Shown here: positions 7,402 to 13,765 of the stretch, in pieces | How positions within the stretch are numbered: position 1 is the stretch's first letter | Layout of the letters: each line of letters starts with the position of its first letter | Assembly (NCBI GenBank): GCA_943326825.2 | Contig: CALPUT020000033.1 | Span: 1-13,765, forward strand | DNA from: Chryseobacterium gleum | GTDB taxonomy: Bacteria; Bacteroidota; Bacteroidia; Flavobacteriales_D; Crocinitomicaceae | DNA length: 13,765 nucleotides | Reading direction: 5' to 3' | Notes under the pieces: generated by a model | Seen by the model: only the letters and a program-made list of their open reading frames with translations | Database searches by the model: none | Told to the model about the DNA's origin: nothing | Position numbers and translations under genes: made by a program

Positions 7402-8154
7402 TTATCTTGCTAAATAACCTCCATCAACTGGCAATACAACACCAGTAATATAATCACTTGCTTCACTTGCTAAAAAAACTACTGCCCCCTTTAAATCATT
7501 GCCATTTCCCCATCTTTTTTTAGGAATTCTTAATAATGCTTCTGCATTTCTAACAGGATCATTTATTAAAGCAACATTCATTTTTGTATCCATGTATCCG
7601 GGTGCAATCGCATTTACACAAATTCCTTTTGAAGCCCAATCATTTGATAAAGCTTTTGTTAATTGAGCAACACCCCCTTTAGATGCTGCATATGCAGGAA
7701 TAGTAATTCCACCAAAAAAACTATTCATTGATGCTACATTAATAATTTTACCAACACCTGATTCCAACATTATTTTTCCTGCAAGTTGGCAATATAAAAA
7801 CATTGCAGTAAGATTAATAGAAATAACTTTGTCCCATTCTTCAATTGGAAATTCTTCGCTTTTATAGCGTCTTTGAATACCCGCAGAATTTACTAAAATA
7901 TCAATTTTTCCACCTAGTATTTTAATTGCTTCATCAAATGATTTATAAATATTATTTCTTTGAGAAATATCTGTTATTATATAATCAAAATTTAAATTTC
8001 TTTCCTTGAATTTTTCAGATATTTCTTTCAATGATTCATCAACATCAATAGCAACAACTTGGGTGCCATTTTCAATAAGTGCTTCCAACATACTAAACCC
8101 TAAATCACCGGCAGCACCAATAATTAATGCCTTTTTACCTTTAATATCAAACAT
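7402..8154 (-). CDS. Short-chain dehydrogenase/reductase, gluconate 5-dehydrogenase-like
   Basis: A complete 250-residue classical SDR. The cofactor loop is GAAGDLGF at residues 13-20 and Asp37 (VAIDVDE) ends the second strand, which usually selects NAD(H). NSAG is at 89-92, the catalytic Ser142 in NVASMNS, and Tyr155/Lys159 in PAYAASKGG. AIAPGYMDT (182-190) and the closing TGVVLPVDGGYLAR are typical of the branch that includes gluconate 5-dehydrogenase and 3-oxoacyl reductases. In a polysaccharide locus it probably acts on a sugar, sugar acid or polyol rather than on fatty acids, but this is inference from context. It lies 21 bp after a second SDR gene of the same general branch; the two are clearly divergent and not a recent duplication. 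Confidence 0.93.
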   Translation of the reverse strand: MFDIKGKKALIIGAAGDLGFSMLEALIENGTQVVAIDVDESLKEISEKFKERNLNFDYIITDISQRNNIYKSFDEAIKILGGKIDILVNSAGIQRRYKSEEFPIEEWDKVISINLTAMFLYCQLAGKIMLESGVGKIINVASMNSFFGGITIPAYAASKGGVAQLTKALSNDWASKGICVNAIAPGYMDTKMNVALINDPVRNAEALLRIPKKRWGNGNDLKGAVVFLASEASDYITGVVLPVDGGYLAR

Positions 8155-8175
8155 ATTATTTTTAATTTTAAATTG

Positions 8176-8925
8176 TTAACCCATGAACATTCCTCCGTTA
8201 ACATCTAGTACCGCTCCAGTTGTAAAACCAGACTCTTCTGATGCGAAATAACAAGCAGCTGATGCAACTTCTTCAGGCAAACCAAAGCGACCTAGTGGAA
8301 ATCTGGTTATTAATCTGTTAAATGTCTCTGAATCATACGCCTTTGACATTTCTGTAGTAATTGTACCAGGGGCAATGCAATTTACGGTAATTCCTTTTTG
8401 AGCTAACCTTCTTGCAAAACCATATGTTAATGATATTACACCTCCCTTTGAAGCTGTATAAGCTAATCCATTTTCATATCCACCCATTCTACCAGCATTC
8501 GAAGAAATATTTATTATTCTTGCACATTTGCTTTTTTCTAAATATGGTAATGCTTGTTGAATTGTAAAAAAAGTACCACTTAAGTTAACTGACACAATAT
8601 TATCCCAATGCTCCATCGACATATCTTCAATATTAGATAAATCTAATATTCCTGCTGAATTTACAAGCACATCAAAGCTATTGTATTTTAAATAAATTTC
8701 ACTAAAAGTACTTTTTATAGATTCTAAATTTCTAACATCGCAACAAAATCCATCGCAATCTAATCCTAAAGTTTTAAATTCTGATAATGCATTATTTACA
8801 TTTGAAATATTTGAACTCAAAACTATTACATTCATTCCATTCTCAGCAAATGTTTTAGCTATTGTAAATCCAATACCTTTTGTCCCACCTGAAATTATTG
8901 CTGTTCTATTTTTTAAAGTAAACAT
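8176..8925 (-). CDS. Short-chain dehydrogenase/reductase, 3-oxoacyl reductase/sugar dehydrogenase-like
   Basis: A complete 249-residue classical SDR with SGGTKGIG at residues 12-19, NSAG at 89-92, Ser142 in INISSNAG, and Tyr156/Lys160 in LAYTASKGG. CIAPGTITTEM (183-193) and the ending TGAVLDVNGGMFMG are standard. The residue after the second strand is Ser (VLSSN), which leans to NADP(H), in contrast to the Asp of the next SDR downstream; the pair may therefore act with different cofactors. It begins 10 bp after the ATP-grasp gene and precedes the SDR at 7402-8154 by 21 bp. Substrate is unknown; context favours a sugar-like compound. A housekeeping FabG role is less likely because of the location inside a glycan operon. 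Confidence 0.93.
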   Translation of the reverse strand: MFTLKNRTAIISGGTKGIGFTIAKTFAENGMNVIVLSSNISNVNNALSEFKTLGLDCDGFCCDVRNLESIKSTFSEIYLKYNSFDVLVNSAGILDLSNIEDMSMEHWDNIVSVNLSGTFFTIQQALPYLEKSKCARIINISSNAGRMGGYENGLAYTASKGGVISLTYGFARRLAQKGITVNCIAPGTITTEMSKAYDSETFNRLITRFPLGRFGLPEEVASAACYFASEESGFTTGAVLDVNGGMFMG

Positions 8926-8935
8926 GATATGTTAT

Positions 8936-10183
8936 TTAATCTTTTATAAGAATATTTTTATTTGAAATATCAAAAATATTTATATTTTTTTTATAATATG
9001 ATATCCTATCATTTAATTGATTTTGATTATCACAAATCAAATATAAGCGAGCAATAACCTGTGCTTCTGTACCAATCATTTCTTTTGATATTTTATCACC
9101 AACAAATAAACGTTGCACAATTCTTATAACATTAGGATCGTTTACAATTTCGTCAATTCCTGTTATCTCTCCAATTTCTCCTTCTTTGGCAAGAAACCAA
9201 ATTGTTGAAGTAAATTTATTTTTAAAATATGGATCATTTAGATTTTTTAAATCATCTTCCCCCATTGAACCTGTTAAGGCAAAATTGATTAACATTGCTT
9301 TATGATCAAAACCACAAACAGCCTCAATTGGAATATTGGGAGCTTCTCCTTGTAACCTAAAACCTGGGTCATATAAATAAATGTTTTCATTATCAACAAA
9401 TGCTGAAATCATAAAAACACCATTTTTAACATTCATATCAATAAACATTGAAATCATCTTTTGATGTAAAGTGTTAAAATATAAATCATTATATTTTGAA
9501 GGGTAATTTGCCCCAATACAAACCCTACTTACATCTCCTTGTTTATCAGTTGTGAATCTGTCGGCTATAGCTGATACATATATTTCTCCATCTTTAAAAG
9601 TATAATAAATAAATATATCATCACATTGCATAAAGCGTTCAATTAAAAAACTTTTTGTTTTAGAAAAGCTTTTGGCTTTTTCAACAGCAATATTTAATTC
9701 TATATCATTATGGCAAATTGACATTCCTTTTCCAGAATTAGCATCAGTAGGTTTTACAAAAACAGGAAAATTAATCTTTTCGATTTCGTTCTCTAAAAAA
9801 TAATCATTGTAATTAGGTATAGTTTTTATAGCATAACGTTTACATAATTCGTTAAATTTTTGTTTATCCGTAAAATACTCACATTGTTCTTTAGTTGCAT
9901 AACAAGGTAAACCAAGTTCATTACATACATCAAAATATGGCTGAATTAGTCTATCAGCAACACCAACTATAATACCATCTACTTTTTCTGTTTCACAAAG
10001 GCTTACTAACCCCTTCGCATTTAAACCATCAATATCATATGCTTTATTTGCATACTTCTTAGCTGGTGCATTTGGATTATGATCAGTAACTATAACAAAT
10101 ACGCCTAATGACTTTGCTGTTTCTATTAATGGAATCGTTTCTATATTAGCACCAAGTACTAAAATCCGTTTATTAAAATGCAT
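8936..10183 (-). CDS. ATP-grasp superfamily ligase
   Basis: A 415-residue ATP-grasp enzyme of the carbamoyl-phosphate-synthase-like group. The N-terminal pre-ATP domain starts KRILVLGANIETIPLIETAKSLG (split here from VFVIVTDHNP). The ATP-binding half has FPVFVKPTDANSGKGM (residues 139-154) with the nucleotide-binding Lys and glycine-rich loop, and LIERFM (180-185) as the hinge. The metal-site region reads YDPGFRLQGE (271-280) instead of the common E-x-N-x-R. Such enzymes use ATP to form an acyl phosphate and join a carboxylate to an amine or other nucleophile; substrates here are unknown. ATG 10183 was chosen over an upstream in-frame GTG at 10192 because it has the ATTAAAATG context shared by two other genes of the operon. 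It follows the aminotransferase gene by 10 bp. Confidence 0.9.
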   Translation of the reverse strand: MHFNKRILVLGANIETIPLIETAKSLGVFVIVTDHNPNAPAKKYANKAYDIDGLNAKGLVSLCETEKVDGIIVGVADRLIQPYFDVCNELGLPCYATKEQCEYFTDKQKFNELCKRYAIKTIPNYNDYFLENEIEKINFPVFVKPTDANSGKGMSICHNDIELNIAVEKAKSFSKTKSFLIERFMQCDDIFIYYTFKDGEIYVSAIADRFTTDKQGDVSRVCIGANYPSKYNDLYFNTLHQKMISMFIDMNVKNGVFMISAFVDNENIYLYDPGFRLQGEAPNIPIEAVCGFDHKAMLINFALTGSMGEDDLKNLNDPYFKNKFTSTIWFLAKEGEIGEITGIDEIVNDPNVIRIVQRLFVGDKISKEMIGTEAQVIARLYLICDNQNQLNDRISYYKKNINIFDISNKNILIKD

Positions 10184-10193
10184 TTTAATCACA

Positions 10194-11276
10194 TTAAATA
10201 GATTTCTTTATAATTTTTACTATTTCAAGTATTTCTTTTTCTAAAACCCCATGATAAAGAGGTAAACATAAAATTCTTGAGGCAATACTTTCAGAAATTG
10301 GCATAAATATACCTTTTATATAATCAATTTTATTTAAAGATGGATAAAAATACCGTCTTGGAAAAATATCTTGTTGGTTTAATGCTTCTTGTACTTTTAA
10401 CAAAGTAGTTTCATCTTGAAAAATAATAGGGTAATAACTGTAATTCCATTGGGTATTTACTCTTATTGCAAGGGGTTGGAGTATAGAAAAATCCAAATTT
10501 TGATTATAAAAATCAACTACTTGTTTTCTACCAGTAAGTATAGTTTCCATATAAGGTAAAACGGCTAATCCCATAGCGGCTTGTAATTCGGAAATTTTAC
10601 CATTAATACCCAAACCATAAAAAGTATGTGGTCCACTGTGTCCAAAATTATGACTGTAAAGTAATAGGTGTTGTAAATGGGTATCTTTAGCAAATAAAGC
10701 ACCTCCTTCTGCAGTATGAAATAATTTTGTTGCATGAAAGCTACAAGTACTTACATCTCCATATTCAAAGATTGATTTCCCTTTGTATTTCACACCAAAA
10801 CAATGAGCTCCATCATAAATTACCTTCAAATTATATTTTATAGCAATACGCTCAATTTCTTCTATGTTACATGGATTTCCAAAAACATGAGTAGCCAAAA
10901 TACAAGTTGTTTTTGAAGTAATGGCAGCTTCAATCTTCGTTTCATCAATCGTTAAATAGTCTGGATGAATATCAACAAATACGGGTGTGCAATTTTCCCA
11001 TACAATTGCAGCAGAGGTAGCAACATAACTAAATGGAGTTGTAATAACCTCTCCTCCTTTAGCTAATAATTTTAATGCAATCTGTAGTGGAATAGTTCCA
11101 TTATTTGTAAGAAGAATATTACTAACTAATAGTTTTTTCTTCAACTTCTCTTCTAGTTCCAAAACTAGCTCACCTCGATTAGTAAGCCATCCATTATTAT
11201 ATGCTCTTTGAACAAAAAATGTATACTCTTCAATTGGAGGTAAAAAAGTTTTAGTTACCGGTATAACTTTTTCCAT
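10194..11276 (-). CDS. DegT/DnrJ/EryC1/StrS-family PLP aminotransferase
   Basis: The 360-residue protein is a sugar aminotransferase of the DegT family, of near-normal length. It starts IPVTKTFLPPIEEY, then WLTNRGELVLELEEKL (residues 30-45). TNNGTIPLQIAL (57-68) holds the phosphate-binding region, TTPFSYVAT (79-87) follows, VIYDGAHCFG (152-161) contains the PLP-contacting Asp155 and His158, and SFHATKLFHTAEGG (179-192) contains the Schiff-base lysine, Lys184. Known members usually aminate NDP-4-keto or 3-keto sugars using glutamate; the opening resembles O-antigen transaminases such as VioA, from memory only. No NDP-sugar dehydratase is present in the window to supply such a substrate. The gene is second in the operon, 19 bp after the membrane protein gene, and has an ATTAAAATG start context. 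Confidence 0.93.
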   Translation of the reverse strand: MEKVIPVTKTFLPPIEEYTFFVQRAYNNGWLTNRGELVLELEEKLKKKLLVSNILLTNNGTIPLQIALKLLAKGGEVITTPFSYVATSAAIVWENCTPVFVDIHPDYLTIDETKIEAAITSKTTCILATHVFGNPCNIEEIERIAIKYNLKVIYDGAHCFGVKYKGKSIFEYGDVSTCSFHATKLFHTAEGGALFAKDTHLQHLLLYSHNFGHSGPHTFYGLGINGKISELQAAMGLAVLPYMETILTGRKQVVDFYNQNLDFSILQPLAIRVNTQWNYSYYPIIFQDETTLLKVQEALNQQDIFPRRYFYPSLNKIDYIKGIFMPISESIASRILCLPLYHGVLEKEILEIVKIIKKSI

Positions 11277-11295
11277 TTTAATAATCTATTATTAT

Positions 11296-12639
11296 TTAAT
11301 TCTTTAAAACATTATCATTTTTATTCAACTTAACGAAATCTACGGTTAAAAATAATAAAAAAAACGGAATAACCGGAGCTTTAAACCTTACTAAAACTCC
11401 CAATAAACCAGATGTTACTCCAGCCATATACGCCATTAAAATCGCAAAGAAAAAAGCAAACACTAAAAATTCATTTTTTCGTATTATATTAATTTTTTGA
11501 AAAAAACCTCTTCTAAAAAAATTAAATGTTAGATACAAAAAGAACAAATCTTCCATACCATTAGCTATCATTGTTAAAGATCTAGCCTCCCATGGAAATG
11601 GTCGGTATATCCCTGCAATAATAGCAGCAGGCATAACTTTAATCATACCTTGTGCATTGTATTCCGTAATTCCAATATTATAACGTGTACCTTCATAAGT
11701 TTTGTTTGTTGCAAAATCTTTATTTAAGGCCGCTGCATCTTCCAATTGTTTAGAATTTGCTAATTGATTTCCTTGAAAAACGAAAAATAAAATACCCATC
11801 GTAAAAGATGAAAAACGAATCATATAAAATTTGAATTTATTTTTTCGATGTTTATTTACCAATCGAACTGTATAACTTAATGCCATTGGTAAAAATATAG
11901 TCGCCAACATAAATGATCGAATGTGGTATAACAAAAAACTAAAAACAATTAATGCTATCCAATTTTTTAGTTTTGTTTCTTTATCTAATGATAAAATATG
12001 AAATCCATGATATACAATGAAAATCGTTGAAAATAATACAACGGTATCTTTAGTCACCCCACTACACCAAAAACTTACAGAAGGCATCAACACAACTGCA
12101 ATTGCAATATTTCTTTTGGTATGCAGTCCATAACTGTAAACCAACTCAAATAATTTCCAAGATGCTATTGATGAAATGTAAGCTAAAATTAAAGTTGCTA
12201 CTAAATAACTCTTTATAGAAATAAACGATACTACACTCATTATTTTACTAATGAACCAACTATCTGGCTCACGGTAAATCCACCCTGGAGGTAATCCTGT
12301 TTGTAAATCGAAATGTTTGTAAAACATAGTTAAATCAGGAGTATTAAACAGCTCCTCAAAATACATGCTAGGATCTTTAAAAAATAAATTTTGCATTTTA
12401 ATTGCTCCATCCCAATAAGCTAATGTATCTCCACCTTTTACGATTGTAATATAATAGACTGCATATACTAAACCCAATGCGATTTTCATCCAAACATTGG
12501 CCGTATAATACTCGGCATAATCTAATTCACGGTGTTTTTTCTTTTGAACATTTACAATTAGCATGAAAATAACAATTGCCAACAATGCCCAAGCGATATC
12601 TATAATGGAGAAATAATCAAGCTCAAATAAATCTGGCAT
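11296..12639 (-). CDS. Polytopic membrane protein of glycan locus, possible polysaccharide polymerase-like
   Basis: This 447-residue integral membrane protein has about ten hydrophobic segments (roughly residues 12-30, 51-67, 130-156, 177-193, 197-215, 226-258, 272-288, 335-346, 362-376, 390-409, 420-436). The longest loop, about residues 68-128, follows KGGDTLAYWDGA and is likely outside the cytoplasm. FWCSGVTKDT (190-199), YRPFPWEAR (345-353) and VRFKAPVIPFFLLF (417-430) resemble motifs in Wzy/EpsG-like membrane proteins of Bacteroidetes polysaccharide loci, so a polymerase or membrane glycan-transfer role is plausible, but I cannot assign it. A Wzy role would be unusual beside a Wzm/Wzt exporter. 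It is the first gene after a 720-bp gene-free region and so probably the first gene of the operon. Confidence 0.8.
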   Translation of the reverse strand: MPDLFELDYFSIIDIAWALLAIVIFMLIVNVQKKKHRELDYAEYYTANVWMKIALGLVYAVYYITIVKGGDTLAYWDGAIKMQNLFFKDPSMYFEELFNTPDLTMFYKHFDLQTGLPPGWIYREPDSWFISKIMSVVSFISIKSYLVATLILAYISSIASWKLFELVYSYGLHTKRNIAIAVVLMPSVSFWCSGVTKDTVVLFSTIFIVYHGFHILSLDKETKLKNWIALIVFSFLLYHIRSFMLATIFLPMALSYTVRLVNKHRKNKFKFYMIRFSSFTMGILFFVFQGNQLANSKQLEDAAALNKDFATNKTYEGTRYNIGITEYNAQGMIKVMPAAIIAGIYRPFPWEARSLTMIANGMEDLFFLYLTFNFFRRGFFQKINIIRKNEFLVFAFFFAILMAYMAGVTSGLLGVLVRFKAPVIPFFLLFLTVDFVKLNKNDNVLKN

Positions 12640-12697
12640 TTTTTTTCAATACTAATTAGTGAAGTGGTAAAGATAGTGAATTTTTATTATATTTTTT

Positions 12698-12755
12698 GAT
12701 TGGCAGATTGCAGATTACAGATTGGCAGATTGGCAGATTGGCAGATTGCAGATTA
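12698..12755. repeat. Tandem array of 7-8 base units (GGCAGATT type) upstream of the operon
   Basis: Seven or so copies of GCAGATTG, CAGATTG or CAGATTA run head to tail from GATTGGCAG to CAGATTA. The unit alternates between 7 and 8 bases, with three identical 8-base units in the middle. The array lies about 60-116 bases upstream of the first operon gene's ATG (12639), where slippage could alter promoter or leader spacing. Confidence 0.9.
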
Positions 12756-13083
12756 AATTAAATTGTTATTTGATTTTGGATTGTTTAGTCTTATTTCGGT
12801 TTAGGGCAACTCTTTATTAATATTTAGTCTCGCTAAGAAAATAAGGTTTCATAATTATTCATCTATTAAAGTGATGAGCTGATGATTTATATACACCTCT
12901 CTCTACCTACTTGCTTTTTGCTGAGCATATTTAACTCAACTAATTCCATTAATTTTTTGTCTGCTGTTTGTTTTTAAACCAAGTATATATTTATTTGAAA
13001 CAACCTCCTTTATCTGTAAAAAAAAACAAAGAAAAATTAACGAATAACTTTATTAGTTATAATTCAAAGAGATATTTTCAATT

Positions 13084-13120
13084 CTATTGGTTAAAAATCT
13101 GATTTATTTTTAACCAATAG
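13084..13120. repeat. Perfect 15-bp inverted repeat (hairpin)
   Basis: CTATTGGTTAAAAAT (13084-13098) is exactly complementary to ATTTTTAACCAATAG (13106-13120), with a 7-base loop. On the plus strand it is followed by GGTTTTATG, a short T run; on the minus strand there is no T run. It could be a weak terminator for an unseen plus-strand transcript, an RNA structure, or a protein-binding palindrome. The stem is AT-rich and no neighbouring plus-strand gene is present. Confidence 0.75.
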
Positions 13121-13148
13121 GGTTTTATGTTAAATGATGATGAACTTC

Positions 13149-13164
13149 TTCCGAAGTTTCGGAA
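13149..13164. repeat. Short GC-containing hairpin
   Basis: TTCCGAA (13149-13155) is followed after two bases by its complement TTCGGAA (13158-13164); as RNA it would fold with a 6-bp stem and an AGTT loop. No T run follows on either strand, so it is not a standard terminator. It may belong to a dispersed palindromic repeat. Confidence 0.5.
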
Positions 13165-13228
13165 TCGCTCAGTCTGACACTTAGATGTTGCTTAAGCTGA
13201 CTCTTTGGATTTTAACTACGAGTTGAGA

Positions 13229-13321
13229 ATTATCGTTGTCACCTCCTTAATTTCACTGTTTTAACATTTAGTCTTCGCTAATATATTTGACTTTTAGCTT
13301 CTATTAAAGATTATCGTTGTC
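13229..13321. repeat. Direct repeat pair, ATTATCGTTGTC
   Basis: The 12-mer ATTATCGTTGTC occurs at 13229-13240 and again at 13310-13321, each time followed by a C/T-rich stretch (ACCTCCTT and CTCCCCCT). The range spans both copies. Each copy may mark the edge of a dispersed intergenic repeat. Confidence 0.6.
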
Positions 13322-13332
13322 CTCCCCCTCGA

Positions 13333-13350
13333 TCCCCCTTCAAAGGGGGA
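13333..13350. repeat. GC-rich palindrome just downstream of the NlpC/P60 gene
   Basis: TCCCCCT (13333-13339) pairs with AGGGGGA (13344-13350) across a TCAA loop, 10 bases past the stop codon of the peptidase gene in its direction of transcription. A strong hairpin is certain, but the minus-strand sequence that follows is G-rich (TCGAGGGGGAGG), not T-rich, so an intrinsic terminator is doubtful. Similar C5/G5 palindromes are, from memory, common intergenic repeats in Bacteroidetes. Confidence 0.7.
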
Positions 13351-13360
13351 AGTAGATAAA

Positions 13361-13765
13361 CTACATACGTTTGATGCAATTCAAGTTATGTGTCAACGAT
13401 TTTGTTTCTGAGTGAATGATGCCTTGTTTGGTGAAGTGATCGATTCTTACTTGGCCGCTGGCGTGGATGATGTTTCCTTTTCCGTCTAAGATGCCGACGT
13501 GGGTGATTTTTCCTGTTTTGTTGTTGAAAAATGCTACATCGCCTTCTTGGATCTCGTCGAATTCAATTTCTAAACCGTGTTCTACTTGTTGTGAAGCGTC
13601 TCTTGGTAGATTGATGTCGTAAAAACGAAAAACTTGTTGTGTAAACCCTGAACAATCGATCCCAAAAGGTGATTTGCCTCCCCATAAATAGGGTGTATTC
13701 AAATATTCTAAAGCTGTTTCAAAAATCGAAGTGGGTATTTTTTCTATTTCTGATGAAATGTATTC
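13361..13765 (-). CDS. NlpC/P60-family cell-wall peptidase, 5' part outside window
   Basis: The last 134 residues of the protein are visible; the frame stays open through the window edge. An apparent start at 13702 is only an internal TTG leucine codon. The catalytic core of an NlpC/P60 papain-like endopeptidase is complete: YLWGGKSPFGIDCSGFTQ with the nucleophile Cys (visible residue 38), ITHVGIL with the catalytic His (89), and NIIHASGQVRID with the third catalytic residue His (101). Such enzymes cut peptide bonds in peptidoglycan stems. The truncated upstream part may hold SH3-like targeting domains and a signal peptide. Its base composition is visibly less AT-rich than the operon downstream, which suggests a core chromosomal gene flanking the polysaccharide locus. 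It is not clearly part of the glycan pathway. Confidence 0.92.
   Translation of the reverse strand, partial: EYISSEIEKIPTSIFETALEYLNTPYLWGGKSPFGIDCSGFTQQVFRFYDINLPRDASQQVEHGLEIEFDEIQEGDVAFFNNKTGKITHVGILDGKGNIIHASGQVRIDHFTKQGIIHSETKSLTHNLNCIKRM

Larger units (their letters stand above)
12822..13281. repeat. Separated direct repeat pair, ATTTAGTC(T)TCGCTAA
   Basis: ATTTAGTCTCGCTAA at 12822-12836 recurs as ATTTAGTCTTCGCTAA at 13266-13281, differing by one inserted T. Both lie in the gene-free region. The feature range spans the pair and the DNA between; only the two ends are repeats. They could be remnants of a dispersed repeat. Confidence 0.55.
12640..13360. other. Gene-free region at the locus boundary
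   Basis: About 720 bp without a convincing ORF on either strand. It must contain the start of transcription for the polysaccharide operon, unless this is read through from the peptidase gene, but I see no clear Bacteroidetes promoter (TTTG ... TAnnTTTG); the best -7-like match on the minus strand is TATCTTTA (12668-12675), without a convincing -33 partner. It contains a CAGATTGG tandem array, a 15-bp perfect hairpin, two short hairpins and two pairs of short direct repeats, listed separately. It looks like a mosaic of decayed intergenic repeats. Confidence 0.7.

Noticed and set aside
7402..8925. Recent tandem duplication of SDR genes
   Set aside because: The two proteins share only family motifs and differ in the cofactor-selecting residue, so they are old paralogues or independent recruits.
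12660..12700. Promoter of the operon
   Set aside because: TATCTTTA on the minus strand resembles the Bacteroidetes -7 element, but no TTG-type -33 element is found at the expected spacing.
13333..13350. Intrinsic terminator of the NlpC/P60 gene
   Set aside because: The hairpin is strong but no T run follows in the direction of transcription; it is reported as a palindromic repeat instead.
13361..13702. Complete 113-residue NlpC/P60 protein starting at 13702
   Set aside because: The start is a TTG leucine codon and the same frame stays open to the window edge; the family also needs more N-terminal sequence, so the gene is partial.

Overview
The window looks like one end of a surface-polysaccharide (O-antigen or capsule-like) locus from a bacterium of the Bacteroidetes, most likely a Flavobacteriaceae member. 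Grounds: very AT-rich DNA, absence of Shine-Dalgarno-like G-rich sequences before starts, A/T-rich start contexts (ATTAAAATG at three genes), and protein types typical of flavobacterial glycan loci. The species cannot be named from the sequence. All convincing genes lie on the minus strand, so transcription runs from high to low coordinates.

Layout in transcription order. At 13765-13361 is the end of an NlpC/P60 cell-wall peptidase, probably a chromosomal neighbour of the locus. A gene-free stretch of about 720 bp follows (13360-12640), holding tandem repeats, hairpins and short direct repeats. Then comes a tightly packed series, probably one operon: a polytopic membrane protein with a polymerase-like look (12639-11296), a DegT-family PLP aminotransferase (11276-10194), an ATP-grasp ligase (10183-8936), two SDR oxidoreductases (8925-8176 and 8154-7402), an FkbM-type methyltransferase with an extra N-terminal Rossmann-like module (7388-6321), a third, divergent SDR (6311-5547), a GT2 glycosyltransferase with a C-terminal Rossmann-like module (5529-4303), an SMP-30/gluconolactonase-like protein (4325-3480), a small SAM methyltransferase (3454-2873), a second GT2 glycosyltransferase (2869-1904), the ABC-2 polysaccharide export permease Wzm (1899-1060), a four-helix-bundle protein (937-440), and the start of the export ATPase Wzt (435 to beyond the window).

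How they may work together. Wzm/Wzt would export a lipid-linked glycan built by the GT2 enzymes and others outside the window. The central aminotransferase, ATP-grasp, three SDRs and SMP-30 protein resemble a pathway that oxidises or reduces a sugar-like compound, opens a lactone, installs an amine and forms an amide or similar bond; the two methyltransferases would add methyl groups. No sugar nucleotidylyltransferase or NDP-sugar dehydratase is present here, so the substrate is unknown. This cassette is the best candidate for undescribed chemistry.

The most striking non-coding signal surrounds the four-helix-bundle gene, which sits between wzm and wzt. Exact-register hexanucleotide arrays lie in its leader (8 units plus a second array of about 6) and inside its 3' end (13 units, encoding a 26-residue Gln/Ser-rich tail). 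No tRNA, rRNA, CRISPR array or intact insertion sequence was seen.
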